Shown: positions 1 to 9,563 of the stretch, in pieces
How the letters are laid out: every line of letters begins with the position of its first letter
How positions within the stretch are numbered: the stretch's first letter is position 1
From: Phenylobacterium sp.
GTDB taxonomy: Bacteria > Pseudomonadota > Alphaproteobacteria > Caulobacterales > Caulobacteraceae
Direction: 5' to 3'
NCBI RefSeq assembly: GCF_031181185.1
Contig: NZ_JAPSKZ010000002.1
Coordinates: 1-52,990, forward strand
DNA: 52,990 nt
Program-made: the position numbers and the translations under genes
The notes under the pieces: generated by a model
What the model saw: the letters and a program-made list of their open reading frames with translations, nothing else
Told to the model about the DNA's origin: nothing
Database searches by the model: none

Positions 1-343
1 CGACGCCATAGGCCCTCAGCGTTTCGGCGCCGCCCCAGCGCAGCCAGGCGCGGTTCGCCTCGGGCGCGTCCAGGAAGTCGAGCATGGCCTGCTCGTGATT
101 GCCCTTCAGCAGCCGCACCTCGAGGTCCGGCCGGCGCTTCAGCCAGATCAGCGCCTCCACGACCTTGGCCGACTCCGGGCCACGGTCGACGTAGTCGCCC
201 AGGAAGATCAGGATCGGTCGCCGCCCGCGGGCGCGCGCGGCCGAGTCCGCGGCGATCCTCGCCAGCAGCGCCTTCATCTGCTCGTAGCAGCCGTGGACGT
301 CGCCCACGGCATAGACCAGCTCTCCCTCGGCGCCTGCGGTCAC
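1..343 (-). CDS. Metallophosphoesterase (Ser/Thr phosphatase family), 3' part missing
   Basis: This is the N-terminal 114 residues of a calcineurin-like phosphoesterase; the gene runs off the left edge. The three metal-binding signatures appear in order: GDVHG near residue 14, GDYVDRG near residue 43 and GNHE near residue 72. In this family they bind two metal ions that hydrolyse phosphoesters. Similar bacterial proteins act as Ser/Thr protein phosphatases or as Ap4A hydrolases, and the fragment cannot separate these. The start is GTG at 343. It overlaps the TGA stop of the upstream gene in a GTGA junction, so the two genes are probably translationally coupled. Confidence 0.85.
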   Translation of the reverse strand, partial: MTAGAEGELVYAVGDVHGCYEQMKALLARIAADSAARARGRRPILIFLGDYVDRGPESAKVVEALIWLKRRPDLEVRLLKGNHEQAMLDFLDAPEANRAWLRWGGAETLRAYGV

Positions 344-1062
344 GTGTCGGACCCTCGCGAGAGGCGATCGAGGTCGCGGGCCATGGCGCGGTAGCCGTAG
401 ATCACCTTCGCGGGCTGGTCGTCGGCCCGGTGGCGCAGGCTGGCCCAACGGCTTCGGTAGTTCACCAGGGTGCTGCGCGAGACGCCCGCGCGCACGGCCC
501 GGTCGTAGGCGGCGCGCAGCGAGCGGTCCGCGGCCATCACCTGCGGATAGGCGCAGCGCGCCTCGGCCGCGCGCGTCAGGCCGTTGCAGGCGTAGCCGCC
601 CGAGCGTCGGCGCTCGGCCGAAGCCTTCCGGACGGACGTTCGCGCGGCGGCCCTCTTTGGCTCGACCTTGGCTTCCGTGGCGCGTGGCGAGGCGGGCGTG
701 GGCGCCGGCGTCGCAGCGAGAGGCGTGGTCGCTGCGAGTGTCGTCGTGGGTGGCGTGGTCACCGGCGGCACGTCGATGCGCGCGACCTGCTGCGCCTGCG
801 GCGCCGGCTGGACCTCGGCCTTCGAAGTCGGCTTGGTCAGGAAGGCGCCCAGGGCCAAGCCGGCCAGGGCGGTGGCCACCATGGCGCCGACCTGCGCCGG
901 TCGCCGTTCGCGTCGTGCGACCGCCGCGGCGGCGAAACTGCGCACGCGACCTGGGCGCAGCACCTCGGGCGCCGCGGGCGCCGGCTGGAAGATGGTTTCG
1001 AGATCGGCCGACACGGCGCGCGCCAGCGCCGGATCGGGCCCCGCCGCAGCGGTCTGGTCCAT
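340..1062 (-). CDS. Single-pass membrane protein with LprI-like C-terminal domain
   Basis: A 240-aa protein. Residues 1-55 are cytoplasmic in character and Arg-rich, and residues about 58-76 form one hydrophobic segment. A Pro/Thr/Ala-rich linker (about 80-135) leads to a C-terminal domain from about residue 150. That domain has two cysteines (CNG and RCAYP) followed by an amphipathic stretch of the type D-RSLRAAYDRAV and W-LRHR, which resembles the LprI/DUF1311 fold of lysozyme-inhibitor-like proteins. The assignment rests on pattern only. Its stop overlaps the start of the phosphoesterase gene, so the two form a small operon. Transcription starts in the 147-bp divergent gap shared with the M50 protease gene. 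Confidence 0.5.
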   Translation of the reverse strand: MDQTAAAGPDPALARAVSADLETIFQPAPAAPEVLRPGRVRSFAAAAVARRERRPAQVGAMVATALAGLALGAFLTKPTSKAEVQPAPQAQQVARIDVPPVTTPPTTTLAATTPLAATPAPTPASPRATEAKVEPKRAAARTSVRKASAERRRSGGYACNGLTRAAEARCAYPQVMAADRSLRAAYDRAVRAGVSRSTLVNYRSRWASLRHRADDQPAKVIYGYRAMARDLDRLSRGSDT

Positions 1063-1209
1063 GGGTGCTCCGTCAGCCCAGCGACGGCCACGCCGCCGCA
1101 GCGCTAGGAATGCGTGTGGTCCCGCTTCGATCCCGAGCTCACGAAGACGAGATGCGGGCCGCCGGACAAGGTCGATCCGGTCGCCGAATGCCGGTAGGAC
1201 ATCGGCGAG

Positions 1210-1974
1210 ATGACCGACAACGCCACGCCCGCCACCGCTTCACCCAACAACCTCGTAGGCGTGGCGATCCTCGCAGGCTTCCTGGCGGCGGGCGCAGGTC
1301 TCGCGGCCGCCGCATCTCCCGCGACCTTGGGCCCCCTCACCTTCGCCTTCGTATTCCTGGGCTGGATCCTCGCGGTGATGGCACACGAGTTCGGCCATGC
1401 GCTGACCGCCTACCTCGCCGGCGACCACACGGTGCGGGACAAGGGCTATCTGTCGTTCGATCCGCGCCGCTATGGCGACGTGGGGACCAGCCTGGTCATC
1501 CCGCTGATCGCGCTCGCGCTGGGCGGCATCGGGTTTCCCGGCGGCGCCGTCTATCTGCGTCACGACCTGATGCGCAGCCCCGGCTGGCGGGCGGCGGCCT
1601 CACTGGCGGGCCCCGGCGCGACGTTGGTCATGCTGATCCTCCTGGCCCTGCTGTCCCGCCTCGGTTGGCCGGCGCCGCTTGGCGACGCCGTGGCGCTGTT
1701 GGCGTTCCTCCAGGCGACGGCGCTGATCCTCAACCTGCTGCCGATCCCCGGCCTCGACGGCTTCGGCGCGATCCGCCCGTTCCTGCCGAAGTCGTGGAAC
1801 CCGGCCTTGCACAAGGCCGAGGGAGTTTCGATGATCCTGCTGATCGCCGCCCTGCTGCTCGTTCCCGGCTTCGGCGGCGCGTTCTTCGGCTTCGCGGCCG
1901 ACATCGCGGAGGCGTTCGGCGTCTCGCGTCTGGCCGTCGTCCAGGGATTCGACGCCTTCCAGTTCTGGCGCTGA
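1210..1974 (+). CDS. Site-2-type intramembrane metalloprotease (M50 family)
   Basis: A 254-aa polytopic membrane protein. It has the zinc motif HEFGH (His59, Glu60, His63) inside the second hydrophobic segment. Further on it has NLLPIPGLDG near residue 180, matching the N-x-(x)-P-x-x-x-LDG motif that gives the third ligand in site-2 proteases. Members cut transmembrane segments of anti-sigma factors or other membrane proteins; no substrate is suggested by the neighbours. The protein is short and shows no PDZ domain, so it belongs to the minimal YwhC/Rv-like branch rather than the RseP type. It is transcribed divergently from the LprI-like gene, 147 bp away. Confidence 0.85.
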   Translation: MTDNATPATASPNNLVGVAILAGFLAAGAGLAAAASPATLGPLTFAFVFLGWILAVMAHEFGHALTAYLAGDHTVRDKGYLSFDPRRYGDVGTSLVIPLIALALGGIGFPGGAVYLRHDLMRSPGWRAAASLAGPGATLVMLILLALLSRLGWPAPLGDAVALLAFLQATALILNLLPIPGLDGFGAIRPFLPKSWNPALHKAEGVSMILLIAALLLVPGFGGAFFGFAADIAEAFGVSRLAVVQGFDAFQFWR

Positions 1975-2025
1975 TCATCTTTCGGCAAGCTTTCGCCGGT
2001 TAGCTGCGGCATGCTGGAACAGACG

Positions 2026-2526
2026 ATGAACGCGATTCGACCCGTCCGCATCCTGGGGCTCGATCCCGGCCTGCGCCGCACCGGCTGGGGCGTGGTGGCG
2101 TGCGAGGGCGCGCGGCTGATCCACGTGGCCCACGGCGTGATCGCGCCCAAGGACACCCTGCCCTTCGCCGAACGGCTGCTGTTCCTGCTGGCGGGGATCG
2201 AGGCGGTGATCGCCGAGCACGCGCCCGACGAGGCCGCGGTCGAAGAAACGTTCATGAACGACAACGCCCGCTCGGCCCTGAAGCTGGGACATGCGCGCGC
2301 CATGGCCCTGGTGGCCCCCGCCCGCGCCGGCCTCCCCGTCGCCGAATATGCCGCGACCGTGGTCAAGAAGGCGGTCGTCGGGGCCGGCGGCGCCGACAAG
2401 GCCCAGGTCGGCTGGATGATCGCCCGCCTGCTGCCCACCGCCGGCAAGACCACGTCCGACGCCGCCGACGCGCTGGCCGTCGCCATAACCCACGCCCACG
2501 CTAGGACCGCCCGCCGCGTCGCCTGA
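2026..2526 (+). CDS. ruvC: Holliday junction endodeoxyribonuclease RuvC
   Basis: RuvC resolves Holliday junctions by paired nicking, guided by RuvAB. The 166-aa product has the RNase H-like active site: Asp13 in GLDPGLRRTGWG, Glu in VEETF, and the C-terminal pair in DAADALAVAITHAH. Two in-frame ATGs are possible, at 2011 and 2026. The second puts only eight residues before the first strand, as is usual in the family, and was chosen; neither has a strong Shine-Dalgarno sequence. It is the first gene of the ruvC-A-B cluster, followed by a 110-bp gap that holds a LexA box. Confidence 0.95.
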   Translation: MNAIRPVRILGLDPGLRRTGWGVVACEGARLIHVAHGVIAPKDTLPFAERLLFLLAGIEAVIAEHAPDEAAVEETFMNDNARSALKLGHARAMALVAPARAGLPVAEYAATVVKKAVVGAGGADKAQVGWMIARLLPTAGKTTSDAADALAVAITHAHARTARRVA

Positions 2527-2586
2527 GGGGCGGACAAATCCCCGTGTCCGAGGTTTCCCCTCGCGTGTACGCACGGTAGGTCACGG

Positions 2587-2601
2587 GAACGCATGCCGAA
2601 C
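2587..2601. promoter_or_regulatory. LexA (SOS) box upstream of ruvA
   Basis: The sequence reads GAAC, seven bases, GAAC. This is a perfect match to the direct-repeat LexA operator of alphaproteobacteria (GTTC-N7-GTTC on the other strand). It lies 36 bp before the TTG start of ruvA and after the ruvC stop, so it should control an internal promoter for ruvAB. The site is directly visible; its function follows from the known SOS control of ruv genes and was not tested here. Confidence 0.8.
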
Positions 2602-2636
2602 GTGATTCGCCCCCTCTCGAACCTGGAGCGCACGCC

Positions 2637-3251
2637 TTGATCGGACGCCTGCGCGGCATCGTCGCCGAGGTCGGCGAGGAAGAGGCCCTGATCGACGTCA
2701 TGGGCGTGGGCTATGTCGTCCGCTGCGGCGCGCGCACCCTGTCGCGCCTGCCGCCGGTGGGCGAGGAAACGGTCGTCCACGTCGAGAGCGTGTTCGGTGA
2801 GCAGACGGGCGTCACCCTCTATGGGTTCCTGGGCCGCGACGAACGCCGGGCGTTCGTGATCCTGCGCACCATCCAAGGCGTCGGGCCCAAGGCGGCGCTG
2901 TCGGTGCTGGACGTGCTGCCGCCGCCGGAACTCGCCGCCGCCGTCGCCCGCGAAGACAAGGCGGCGGTGGCCCGCGCCAACGGCGTCGGCCCCAAGCTCG
3001 CCCAGCGGATCGTCGTCGAGCTGAAGGACAAGCCGATCTCGGACGGCCCCGTCGCGGCCTTCCACGCCCAGATCTCTTCGCCGCAGCCAATCAAGGTGTC
3101 CGCCGCCGGCGAGGCCGTCGCCGCGCTGATGGGACTTGGCATCGCCGAGCCGCAGGCCCGCCGCGTCGTCGAGAGCGCCGCCCTGCGCCTGGGTGAAGAG
3201 GCCGAGCCGCCGGCGCTCATCAAGGCCGCCCTGCAGGAGCTGGGGCGATGA
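2637..3251 (+). CDS. ruvA: Holliday junction DNA helicase subunit RuvA
   Basis: RuvA is the tetrameric junction-binding subunit that loads the RuvB motors. The 204-aa protein opens with the diagnostic MIGRLRG. It has two helix-hairpin-helix segments, one at [13 protein letters not shown] and one at [17 protein letters not shown], and ends in the domain III helices ([16 protein letters not shown]) that contact RuvB. The start codon is TTG, fixed by the conserved MIG N-terminus; there is no ATG alternative in place. The stop overlaps the ruvB start as ATGA. The LexA box sits just upstream. Confidence 0.97.
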   Translation: MIGRLRGIVAEVGEEEALIDVMGVGYVVRCGARTLSRLPPVGEETVVHVESVFGEQTGVTLYGFLGRDERRAFVILRTIQGVGPKAALSVLDVLPPPELAAAVAREDKAAVARANGVGPKLAQRIVVELKDKPISDGPVAAFHAQISSPQPIKVSAAGEAVAALMGLGIAEPQARRVVESAALRLGEEAEPPALIKAALQELGR

Positions 3252-4273
3252 GCCGGCTCGTCTCGGGCGAACCCGGTGCGTTCGAGCCGGCCGACCGGGC
3301 GCTGCGCCCGCAGACGCTGGCCGAGTTCGTCGGGCAGCAGCAGGCGAAGGCCAACCTTTCGGTCTTCATCGACGCCGCCCGCAACCGCGGCGAGGCCCTG
3401 GACCACGTGCTGCTGTTCGGGCCGCCCGGCCTGGGCAAGACGACGCTCGCGCAGATCGTCGCCCGCGAACTGGGCGTGAACTTCCGCGCCACCTCGGGAC
3501 CCGTTCTGGCCAAGGCCGGCGACCTCGCGGCCATCCTGACCAATCTCGAGCCGCGTGACGTCCTCTTCATCGACGAGATCCATCGGCTCGCCGCCAACGT
3601 GGAGGAGATCCTCTATCCGGCGATGGAGGACCACGTCCTGGACCTGGTGATCGGCGAGGGGCCGTCGGCGCGTTCGGTGCGCATCGACCTCGCGCCGTTC
3701 ACGCTGGTGGCGGCGACCACCCGCGCGGGTCTGCTGGCGACGCCGCTGCGCGACCGCTTCGGAATCCCCATCCGGCTGGAGTTCTACACCCACGACGAGC
3801 TGTCCAAGGTGCTGCTGGGCGCCGCCAAGAAGATGGGCGCGCCGCTGGACCCGACGGGCGCCGCCGAGATCGCCGCCCGCGCCCGAGGCACCCCCCGCGT
3901 CGCCGGCCGCCTGCTGCGCCGGGTCCGGGATTTCGCCGCGGCCGACGGCGCCGCCGTGATCGATCGCAAGGCCGCGGCCGCCGCGCTCGCCCGGCTCGAG
4001 GTCGACGAACAGGGGCTGGACTCCCTGGACCGCCGCTACCTGCGCGCCCTTATCGAGAACTATGCGGGCGGCCCAGCCGGCGTCGAGACCCTGGCCTACG
4101 CGATCGCCGAAGCCCGCGACGCGGTGGAAGACGTCATCGAGCCCTTCCTGCTGCAGCAGGGCTTCATCCAGCGCACGCCGCGCGGCCGCATGGCCTGCGC
4201 CAAGGCCTACGAGCACCTCGGTCTTCAAGCGCCGAAGGGAGCGGCCCCGCCGGCCGACCTGTTCGACCAATGA
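3248..4273 (+). CDS. ruvB: Holliday junction DNA helicase subunit RuvB
   Basis: RuvB is the AAA+ hexameric motor that drives branch migration with RuvA. The 341-aa protein is of usual length. Walker A is GPPGLGKT (residues 58-65) and Walker B is FIDEIHRL at about residue 103; sensor 1 lies in VAATTRAG, and the winged helix near the C-terminus contains [10 protein letters not shown]. The start overlaps ruvA by four bases and the stop overlaps ybgC in the same way. Coupled translation across ruvA-ruvB-ybgC is therefore likely, and ties the recombination genes to the Tol-Pal genes that follow. Confidence 0.98.
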   Translation: MSRLVSGEPGAFEPADRALRPQTLAEFVGQQQAKANLSVFIDAARNRGEALDHVLLFGPPGLGKTTLAQIVARELGVNFRATSGPVLAKAGDLAAILTNLEPRDVLFIDEIHRLAANVEEILYPAMEDHVLDLVIGEGPSARSVRIDLAPFTLVAATTRAGLLATPLRDRFGIPIRLEFYTHDELSKVLLGAAKKMGAPLDPTGAAEIAARARGTPRVAGRLLRRVRDFAAADGAAVIDRKAAAAALARLEVDEQGLDSLDRRYLRALIENYAGGPAGVETLAYAIAEARDAVEDVIEPFLLQQGFIQRTPRGRMACAKAYEHLGLQAPKGAAPPADLFDQ

Positions 4274-4719
4274 ACGCCACCGAGCCCACCGCCGGCTGGC
4301 TGGAAGGCCGTGAGCACGTCCTGCCGGTGCGCATCTATTACGAGGACACCGACTTCACCGGCGTCGTCTACCACGCCAACTACCTGCGCTATTTCGAGCG
4401 TGGGCGGAGCGACTTCCTGCGGGTCTGCGGCGTCAGCCACACGGCGCTGGCGGAACTGCCTGAGCCGGCCGCCTTCGCCGTCACGCACATGGCCATCGAC
4501 TTCAAGCGCGCCGCGCGGGTCGACGACGCGCTGACGGTGCGCACGACCTACGACGCCGTGAAGGGCCCGCGACTCTTTGTCAGCCAGCGCATCCTGCGCG
4601 GCGACGAGCTCATCGCCCAGGCCCAGGTGGAGGCCGCCTGCATCAGCCTGGACGGCCGCGCGCGGCGCCCGCCGCCAGGTCTTGTCGAACAGCTCAAGCC
4701 GCTGTTTTCAGCGCCATAA
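4270..4719 (+). CDS. ybgC: Acyl-CoA thioesterase YbgC (tol-pal associated)
   Basis: This is a 149-aa hotdog-fold thioesterase of the 4-hydroxybenzoyl-CoA thioesterase type. The signature [24 protein letters not shown] near residues 17-40 contains the catalytic Asp. YbgC proteins hydrolyse short acyl-CoA or acyl-ACP and are almost always encoded at the head of tol-pal clusters, as here. The ATG overlaps the ruvB stop as ATGA. A 55-bp gap follows before tolQ. Confidence 0.93.
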   Translation: MNATEPTAGWLEGREHVLPVRIYYEDTDFTGVVYHANYLRYFERGRSDFLRVCGVSHTALAELPEPAAFAVTHMAIDFKRAARVDDALTVRTTYDAVKGPRLFVSQRILRGDELIAQAQVEAACISLDGRARRPPPGLVEQLKPLFSAP

Positions 4720-4774
4720 GTTCGCCACCGAACCCCGCCAAGCACCACCGAAAGACCCGAAGAGAAGGACCTCG

Positions 4775-5476
4775 ATGGACCCGGCCGCCGTCACTCCCGA
4801 GAGCTTCAACGCCGTAAACCTGTTCATGCAGGCCGACTGGGTCGTGAAGCTGGTCATGGTGGCCCTCGCGGCGGCCTCGCTGTGGTCCTGGACGATCATC
4901 CTGGACAAGCTGTTCCGGTTCGCCGCCCTGAACCGCGAGGCCACCAAGTTCGAGGACCAGGTCGCCTCGGGCCGCAGCCTCGAGGACATCGCCGCCGAGG
5001 CCGGCGAGCGCCCCCGCCACGCCCTGCCCCGCATGCTGCAGGGCGCGCTGAAGGAATGGCGCGACGCCCGCCAGAAGGGCCAGGCCTCGGAAGGCCAGGT
5101 CGCTTTCCTGATCCAGCGCATCGACCGGCACCTGGACGCCACCATCGCGCGTGAGAGCTCGCGGGTGGAGAGCGGCCTGGGCGCGCTCGCCATCGTCGCC
5201 ACCGCCTCGCCGTTCGTGGGCCTGTTCGGCACGGTCTGGGGGATCATGAACTCGTTCCAGGCGATCGCCATCCAGAAGAACACCTCGCTGGCGATCGTCG
5301 CCCCCTCCATCGCAGAGGCCCTGTTCGCGACGGCCATCGGCCTGGTGGCCGCCATCCCCGCCTACATCGCCTTCAACGCCTTCAGCACTTCGGCCGGCAA
5401 GTACACGGCCCGCCTGGAAGGCTTCGCCGACGACCTGTCGACCGCCATCCAGCGCCGCCTGGCGGAGCGCGCGTAG
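4775..5476 (+). CDS. tolQ: Tol-Pal system proton channel protein TolQ
   Basis: TolQ forms the inner-membrane proton channel with TolR that energises TolA during outer-membrane constriction. The 233-aa protein has three membrane segments: about 24-44, about 133-160 with [15 protein letters not shown], and about 167-195 with [24 protein letters not shown]. The ATG at 4775 lies eight bases after GAGAAGGA, a good ribosome site. A longer in-frame reading back to 4577 only overlaps ybgC and is not real. The TAG stop directly abuts the tolR ATG. Confidence 0.96.
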   Translation: MDPAAVTPESFNAVNLFMQADWVVKLVMVALAAASLWSWTIILDKLFRFAALNREATKFEDQVASGRSLEDIAAEAGERPRHALPRMLQGALKEWRDARQKGQASEGQVAFLIQRIDRHLDATIARESSRVESGLGALAIVATASPFVGLFGTVWGIMNSFQAIAIQKNTSLAIVAPSIAEALFATAIGLVAAIPAYIAFNAFSTSAGKYTARLEGFADDLSTAIQRRLAERA

Positions 5477-5968
5477 ATGGCGCTCTCGGCCAACGACGCC
5501 TTCGCTGCGGGCGGCGGGGCCAAGCGCCGCCGCCGTTACGGCCGCGGCCGGCGCGGGGCGCTATCCGAGATCAACGTCACGCCGCTCGTCGACGTGATGC
5601 TCGTGCTGCTGATCGTCTTCATGATCTCCGCGCCGCTCCTGACCGCCGGCGTGCCCGTCGAGCTGCCGAAGACCGAGGCGGGCGCCATGCAGGACCAGCC
5701 CGAGCCGATCACCCTGTCGATCCGCGCCGACGGCGGCATCTACGTCGGCGAGGACCCCGTGCCCTTCGCCACGCTGGCCCCGCGCCTGCAGGCCATGACC
5801 GAGGGCGACACCAAGCGGCCGATCTACGTCCGCGCCGACGGGCGCGCGACCTATGAGGTGGTGGCCCAGGTGATGGCGTCGCTCTCCACGTCCGGCTTCA
5901 CGACCATCAACCTGATCACGGACACCGGCGGGCCGTCCTCCGGCATCGAGGAGCCGGCCGGCCCGTGA
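5477..5968 (+). CDS. tolR: Tol-Pal system protein TolR (ExbD family)
   Basis: TolR is the periplasmic-facing partner of TolQ and contacts TolA and peptidoglycan. The 163-aa protein has a basic N-terminus ([12 protein letters not shown]). One membrane helix follows at about residues 36-55, within the family signature [20 protein letters not shown], whose Asp is the proton-carrying residue. A periplasmic ExbD domain follows. The ATG starts on the base after the tolQ stop, and the TGA stop overlaps the GTG start of tolA. Confidence 0.96.
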   Translation: MALSANDAFAAGGGAKRRRRYGRGRRGALSEINVTPLVDVMLVLLIVFMISAPLLTAGVPVELPKTEAGAMQDQPEPITLSIRADGGIYVGEDPVPFATLAPRLQAMTEGDTKRPIYVRADGRATYEVVAQVMASLSTSGFTTINLITDTGGPSSGIEEPAGP

Positions 5969-6765
5969 GGCGGATCGAGGTCTCTCCTGCGGCTATCGGC
6001 TCGCTCGCGTTGCACGCGGGCGTGGCCGCCGCGCTGATGATCTCCTGGGGCGCCCGCGACCTGAAGGTGGGCGCCGTCACGCCGGTGACCATCGTCTCCA
6101 GCGCGCCTGACCTCGACACGCGTCCCGCCATCGAAGGCCCGACGGAGCAGACCGCGCTCACCGAGACGCCCACGCCGGACGCGCCCGTGACGCCTCAGCC
6201 GCCGACGCCGCAACCGACGCCGCCCACACCGGCGCCGCCGACGCCCACGCCCAAGGTGGCGCCGACGCCGAAGGCCGCGCCGCCAACGCCGGCCCCCAAG
6301 CCGGCGCCTCCCCAGAAGAGCGCACGCCCGGCCACCAAGCAGGCCGACAGCCAGGACTTCTTCGCCAGCCTGGAGCAGACCCTGTCCAAGGCGCCGCGGG
6401 GCGCCAACCGCCCCGCCACCTCGCCCACGCCGCGCAACACGGCAGGCTCGGGCCTAGCCGCCGGCGCCGACATGCAGGGCCTCGTGCAGGAGCTGCAGCG
6501 CCGCTGGAACCCGAACTGCGAGGTGGAGGGCGGCCGCGACGTGGTCGTCCGCGTCGTCTTCAACATTGGCTCGGGCGGCCAGCTGGTCGGCCAGGTGACC
6601 TCCGAAATCCGTCAGGGAGGCAATTCGGCCGTCGCCCGGACGTCCGCCGAACGCGCCGAACGCGCCGTCTACGCCGCTTCGCCTTTCCGTGGCCTGTCGC
6701 GCGACTACTATGGTCAGCGCATCGCCGTGAACTTCAACGCCCGGGAGGCCTGCGCCGCCCGATGA
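5965..6765 (+). CDS. tolA: Cell envelope integrity protein TolA
   Basis: TolA spans from the inner membrane to Pal/TolB at the outer membrane. The 266-aa protein has a short N-terminus, one membrane helix (about residues 11-28), then a Pro/Thr/Ala-rich stretch (about 70-130). The C-terminal domain is of TonB/TolA type, with [13 protein letters not shown] near 170 and [13 protein letters not shown] near 195. The enterobacterial Ala/Lys coiled-coil rod is absent and replaced by the proline-rich spacer; this is common in alphaproteobacteria. The start is GTG in a GTGA overlap with tolR, and the stop sits in an ATGA junction before tolB. Confidence 0.85.
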   Translation: MRRIEVSPAAIGSLALHAGVAAALMISWGARDLKVGAVTPVTIVSSAPDLDTRPAIEGPTEQTALTETPTPDAPVTPQPPTPQPTPPTPAPPTPTPKVAPTPKAAPPTPAPKPAPPQKSARPATKQADSQDFFASLEQTLSKAPRGANRPATSPTPRNTAGSGLAAGADMQGLVQELQRRWNPNCEVEGGRDVVVRVVFNIGSGGQLVGQVTSEIRQGGNSAVARTSAERAERAVYAASPFRGLSRDYYGQRIAVNFNAREACAAR

Positions 6766-6788
6766 CGAACACCTTCCGGAGCCTATCC

Positions 6789-8081
6789 ATGCGGCTGAAG
6801 CCCCTGATGCTCGCGCTCGTCTGCCTCTTCGCGATCGGCCTCACAGCGCCGGCCGCGCGGGCCGAGATCGAGGTCAACGTCAACCGCGGCGACGTCCAGC
6901 CGCTGCCGATCGCGGTGCCCGCTTTCGGCGGCCAGCAGGGCGCGGACATCGCCCAGGTCATCAGCGCCAATCTCCAGCGTTCGGGCCTGTTCCGGCCGCT
7001 GGACCCGGCGAGCTTCGTCGAGCGCGACCTGAACGCGGCGGTCCAGCCGCGCTTCGCCGACTGGAAGCAGATCAACGCCCAGGCGCTGGTGAACGGGCAG
7101 GTGACCGTCGAGGGCGGCCGGCTGCGGGTCGACTTCCGGCTGTGGGACGTCTTCGCCGAACAGCAGCTCTTGGGCCTGCAGTTCACCTCCAGCCCCGAGA
7201 ACTGGCGCCGCGTCGCCCATAAGATCTCGGACGCCGTCTATGAGCGGCTGACGGGGGAAAAAGGCTATTTCGACACCCGCGTGGTGTTCGTCGCCGAGAG
7301 CGGCCCGCGGGCGAAGCGGGTGAAGCGGCTGGCCATCATGGACCAGGACGGCGCCAATCCCAGCTACCTGACCGACGGCTCGTACATCGTCATGACGCCC
7401 AGGTTCTCCTCGAACAGCCAGGAGATCACCTACATGTCGTTGCGGCCCGAGGGCTCGTCGATCTACCTCTTCAACCTCGAGACCGGCCGGCGCGAGAGCC
7501 TGGGCAGCTTCCAGGGCATGGTGTTCGCCCCGCGCTTTTCGCCCGACGGCGGCCGCGTGGCGTTCTCGGTCGAGCGCGGCGGCAACAGCGACATCTTCGT
7601 AATGAGCTTGTCCAGCCGATCGAGCACCCGCCTGACGTCCGACCCTTCGATCGACACCTCGCCGTCGTTCTCGCCGGACGGCCAGCGGATCGTCTTCAAC
7701 TCGGACCGTTCGGGCTCGCCGCAGCTCTACATCATGGGCGCCGACGGCTCGAACCCCCGCCGGATCTCCTTCGGCCAGGGGCGCTACACCACGCCCGTCT
7801 GGAGCCCCACGGGCGAGTTCATCGCCTTCACCAAGCAGGTGGGCGGCCAGTTCCACATCGGGGTGATGCGGCCCGACGGCTCGGACGAGCGCCTCCTGAC
7901 CTCCAGCTACCTGGACGAGGGCCCGACCTGGGCGCCGAACGGCCGCGTGCTGATGTTCTCGCGCGAGACGCCCGGCGGCGCGCCCAGGCTGTGGAGCGTG
8001 GACGTCACCGGCCGGGTGTTGCAGCCGATGCCCTACCCCGGCTCCGGATCGGACCCCGCCTGGTCGCCGCTGCTGAACTAG
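6789..8081 (+). CDS. tolB: Tol-Pal system beta-propeller protein TolB
   Basis: TolB is a periplasmic protein that binds Pal and TolA. From ATG 6789 the 430-aa product has a short basic n-region (MRLK), a hydrophobic core and cleavage after AARA. An N-terminal domain follows to about residue 160. A six-bladed propeller then carries the TolB repeats, for example [25 protein letters not shown] and [15 protein letters not shown] lies seven bases before 6789. An in-frame ATG at 6762 overlaps the tolA stop and would add nine residues; the better ribosome site and tighter signal peptide favour 6789. Confidence 0.94.
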   Translation: MRLKPLMLALVCLFAIGLTAPAARAEIEVNVNRGDVQPLPIAVPAFGGQQGADIAQVISANLQRSGLFRPLDPASFVERDLNAAVQPRFADWKQINAQALVNGQVTVEGGRLRVDFRLWDVFAEQQLLGLQFTSSPENWRRVAHKISDAVYERLTGEKGYFDTRVVFVAESGPRAKRVKRLAIMDQDGANPSYLTDGSYIVMTPRFSSNSQEITYMSLRPEGSSIYLFNLETGRRESLGSFQGMVFAPRFSPDGGRVAFSVERGGNSDIFVMSLSSRSSTRLTSDPSIDTSPSFSPDGQRIVFNSDRSGSPQLYIMGADGSNPRRISFGQGRYTTPVWSPTGEFIAFTKQVGGQFHIGVMRPDGSDERLLTSSYLDEGPTWAPNGRVLMFSRETPGGAPRLWSVDVTGRVLQPMPYPGSGSDPAWSPLLN

Positions 8082-8150
8082 CTTGCGCCCAAATCCCGCC
8101 CGATAGACCCTGACTATGAAACCGAACCCGAAATGCGAGGAGACTTGAGG

Positions 8151-8711
8151 ATGGTTGGAAGCGTGAACAGGAGCACGGCGCTCCGCCTGGCGCTGGTCGC
8201 CGTGGCCGCCGCGTCCGTGGCCGCCTGCGGCAGCCGGCCCAAGCCGAAGTTCGACACGGCGCCGCCGACCACCCCGCCGCCGGCCGCCTCCGAGGGCGTC
8301 AACACCCCGCCGCCCGTGGGCGAGCAGCCGCTGTCCGCCGTGCCGGGTTCGGCTCAGGACTTCGTCGTCAACGTCGGCGACCGGGTCTACTTCGACCTCG
8401 ACAGCCACGACGTCCGCGACGACGCCCGTCCGCTCCTCGACGCCCAGGCGAACTGGCTGCGGCGTTACGGCAGCGTGCGCGTCCGCATCGAAGGCAATGC
8501 GGACGAACGCGGCACCCGCGAGTACAACCTGGCCCTCGGCGCGCGGCGCGCCAACGCGGTGCGCGACTACCTGGTGTCGCGCGGCGTCACCAGCGACCGC
8601 ATCTCGACCATCTCGTTCGGCAAGGAACAGCCCCTGGATCCGGGCACGAGCGAGGAGGCCTACCAGAAGAACCGCAACGCCCGCACCGCCATCGTGAGCG
8701 GCGCGCGCTAA
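8151..8711 (+). CDS. pal: Peptidoglycan-associated lipoprotein Pal
   Basis: Pal is an outer-membrane lipoprotein that binds peptidoglycan and TolB. The 186-aa product has a signal peptide ending in the lipobox VAAC (Cys26), then a Pro-rich linker and an OmpA-like domain from about residue 75. The diaminopimelate-binding segment NADERGTREYNLALGARRA is intact. The ATG at 8151 follows GGAGACTTGAGG. An ATG at 8133 would overlap that ribosome site and is less likely. The gap from tolB is 69 bp, the largest inside the tolQ-cpoB run, so pal may also have its own promoter. Confidence 0.95.
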   Translation: MVGSVNRSTALRLALVAVAAASVAACGSRPKPKFDTAPPTTPPPAASEGVNTPPPVGEQPLSAVPGSAQDFVVNVGDRVYFDLDSHDVRDDARPLLDAQANWLRRYGSVRVRIEGNADERGTREYNLALGARRANAVRDYLVSRGVTSDRISTISFGKEQPLDPGTSEEAYQKNRNARTAIVSGAR

Positions 8712-8723
8712 GAGGCCTGACCG

Positions 8724-9563
8724 ATGTCGCGTAGCCGCTTCGTCCTTCCCGCGCTGGCGTTCGCCGTCCTTGCGACGGCGGCGCCCGCGTCGTCCCAGAC
8801 GCCCCTGCCGGCCACCCCGGCCGAGGATCCGCTCGACGCCCGCGACGCCCGTCGCGTTGAGCGCATGGAGAAGGTCGTCCGCGAGCTGCGCGCCATCGTC
8901 TTCCAGCTGCGCGACACCGGAAAGCCGGTCGTCGTGCAGCCGGCCGACACCGACGCGCGGATGGAGGAGCTCTCCGGCCGCCTCGCCGACCTGGAGCAGA
9001 CCCTGCGCCGCCTGAACGGCACGCTCGAGACCGCCACCTTCGAACTCGACCAGGCCAAGCGCGACAACGCTTTGCTGAAGACCCAGGTGCAGGGCCTGTC
9101 CGAGAAGCTGGCCGCCATGGAGCAGGCCGCCGCCCCGCCGGCCCCGTCGGCGGGCGTCACACCGGCCGCGGTGGGCGATCCGACGGAGGCCTTCACCCGC
9201 GCCCGGCAACTGATGCTGGCCGGCGACTACGACGGCGCCGAAGCCGCCTTCGCCGCTTTCGTCGAGACCTATCCCGACCACCAGCGCACGGCCGAGGCCC
9301 GCTACTGGCTGGGCAAGACGCTCAGCGTCCGCGGCGCCCACGCAGACGCCGCGACCGCCTATCTCGCGGCCATCCGCGGCTGGCCCCAGGCCAGCTGGGC
9401 GCCCGACGGCGTGGTCGAACTGGCCCGCTCGCTGGTGCAGCTGAAGAGGGCGCAGGACGCCTGCCGCACCCTGGCCGAGCTGCCGAAGCGCTATCCCAAG
9501 GCGCCGGCGAACATCACCAGCCGGGCCGCCGCCACCCGCACCCAGGCGAAGTGCGCGGCCTAG
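8724..9563 (+). CDS. cpoB: Cell division coordinator CpoB / YbgF
   Basis: CpoB is a periplasmic protein that links Tol energy to peptidoglycan synthesis at the septum. The 279-aa product has a signal peptide (about residues 1-25, ending ASSQ). A coiled coil spans about 45-130 (heptads around LSGRLADLEQTLRRLNGTLE). A C-terminal TPR domain starts at about 150 (AFTRARQLMLAGDYDGAEAAFAAF). Its place after pal is the standard tol-pal order. The stop lies 13 bp inside the tilS reading frame. Confidence 0.93.
   Translation: MSRSRFVLPALAFAVLATAAPASSQTPLPATPAEDPLDARDARRVERMEKVVRELRAIVFQLRDTGKPVVVQPADTDARMEELSGRLADLEQTLRRLNGTLETATFELDQAKRDNALLKTQVQGLSEKLAAMEQAAAPPAPSAGVTPAAVGDPTEAFTRARQLMLAGDYDGAEAAFAAFVETYPDHQRTAEARYWLGKTLSVRGAHADAATAYLAAIRGWPQASWAPDGVVELARSLVQLKRAQDACRTLAELPKRYPKAPANITSRAAATRTQAKCAA

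Noticed and set aside
657..2003. Long overlapping plus-strand frame of 448 codons
   Set aside because: Arg/Pro-rich shadow of two real genes on opposite strands; typical of high-GC antisense frames.
2531..2550. CGGACA/TGTCCG hairpin after ruvC as a terminator
   Set aside because: Six base pairs and no U-run; more likely chance in GC-rich DNA.
6195..6330. Short GCC/ACG-rich direct repeats in tolA as a repeat element
   Set aside because: They simply encode the Pro/Thr/Ala spacer of TolA.
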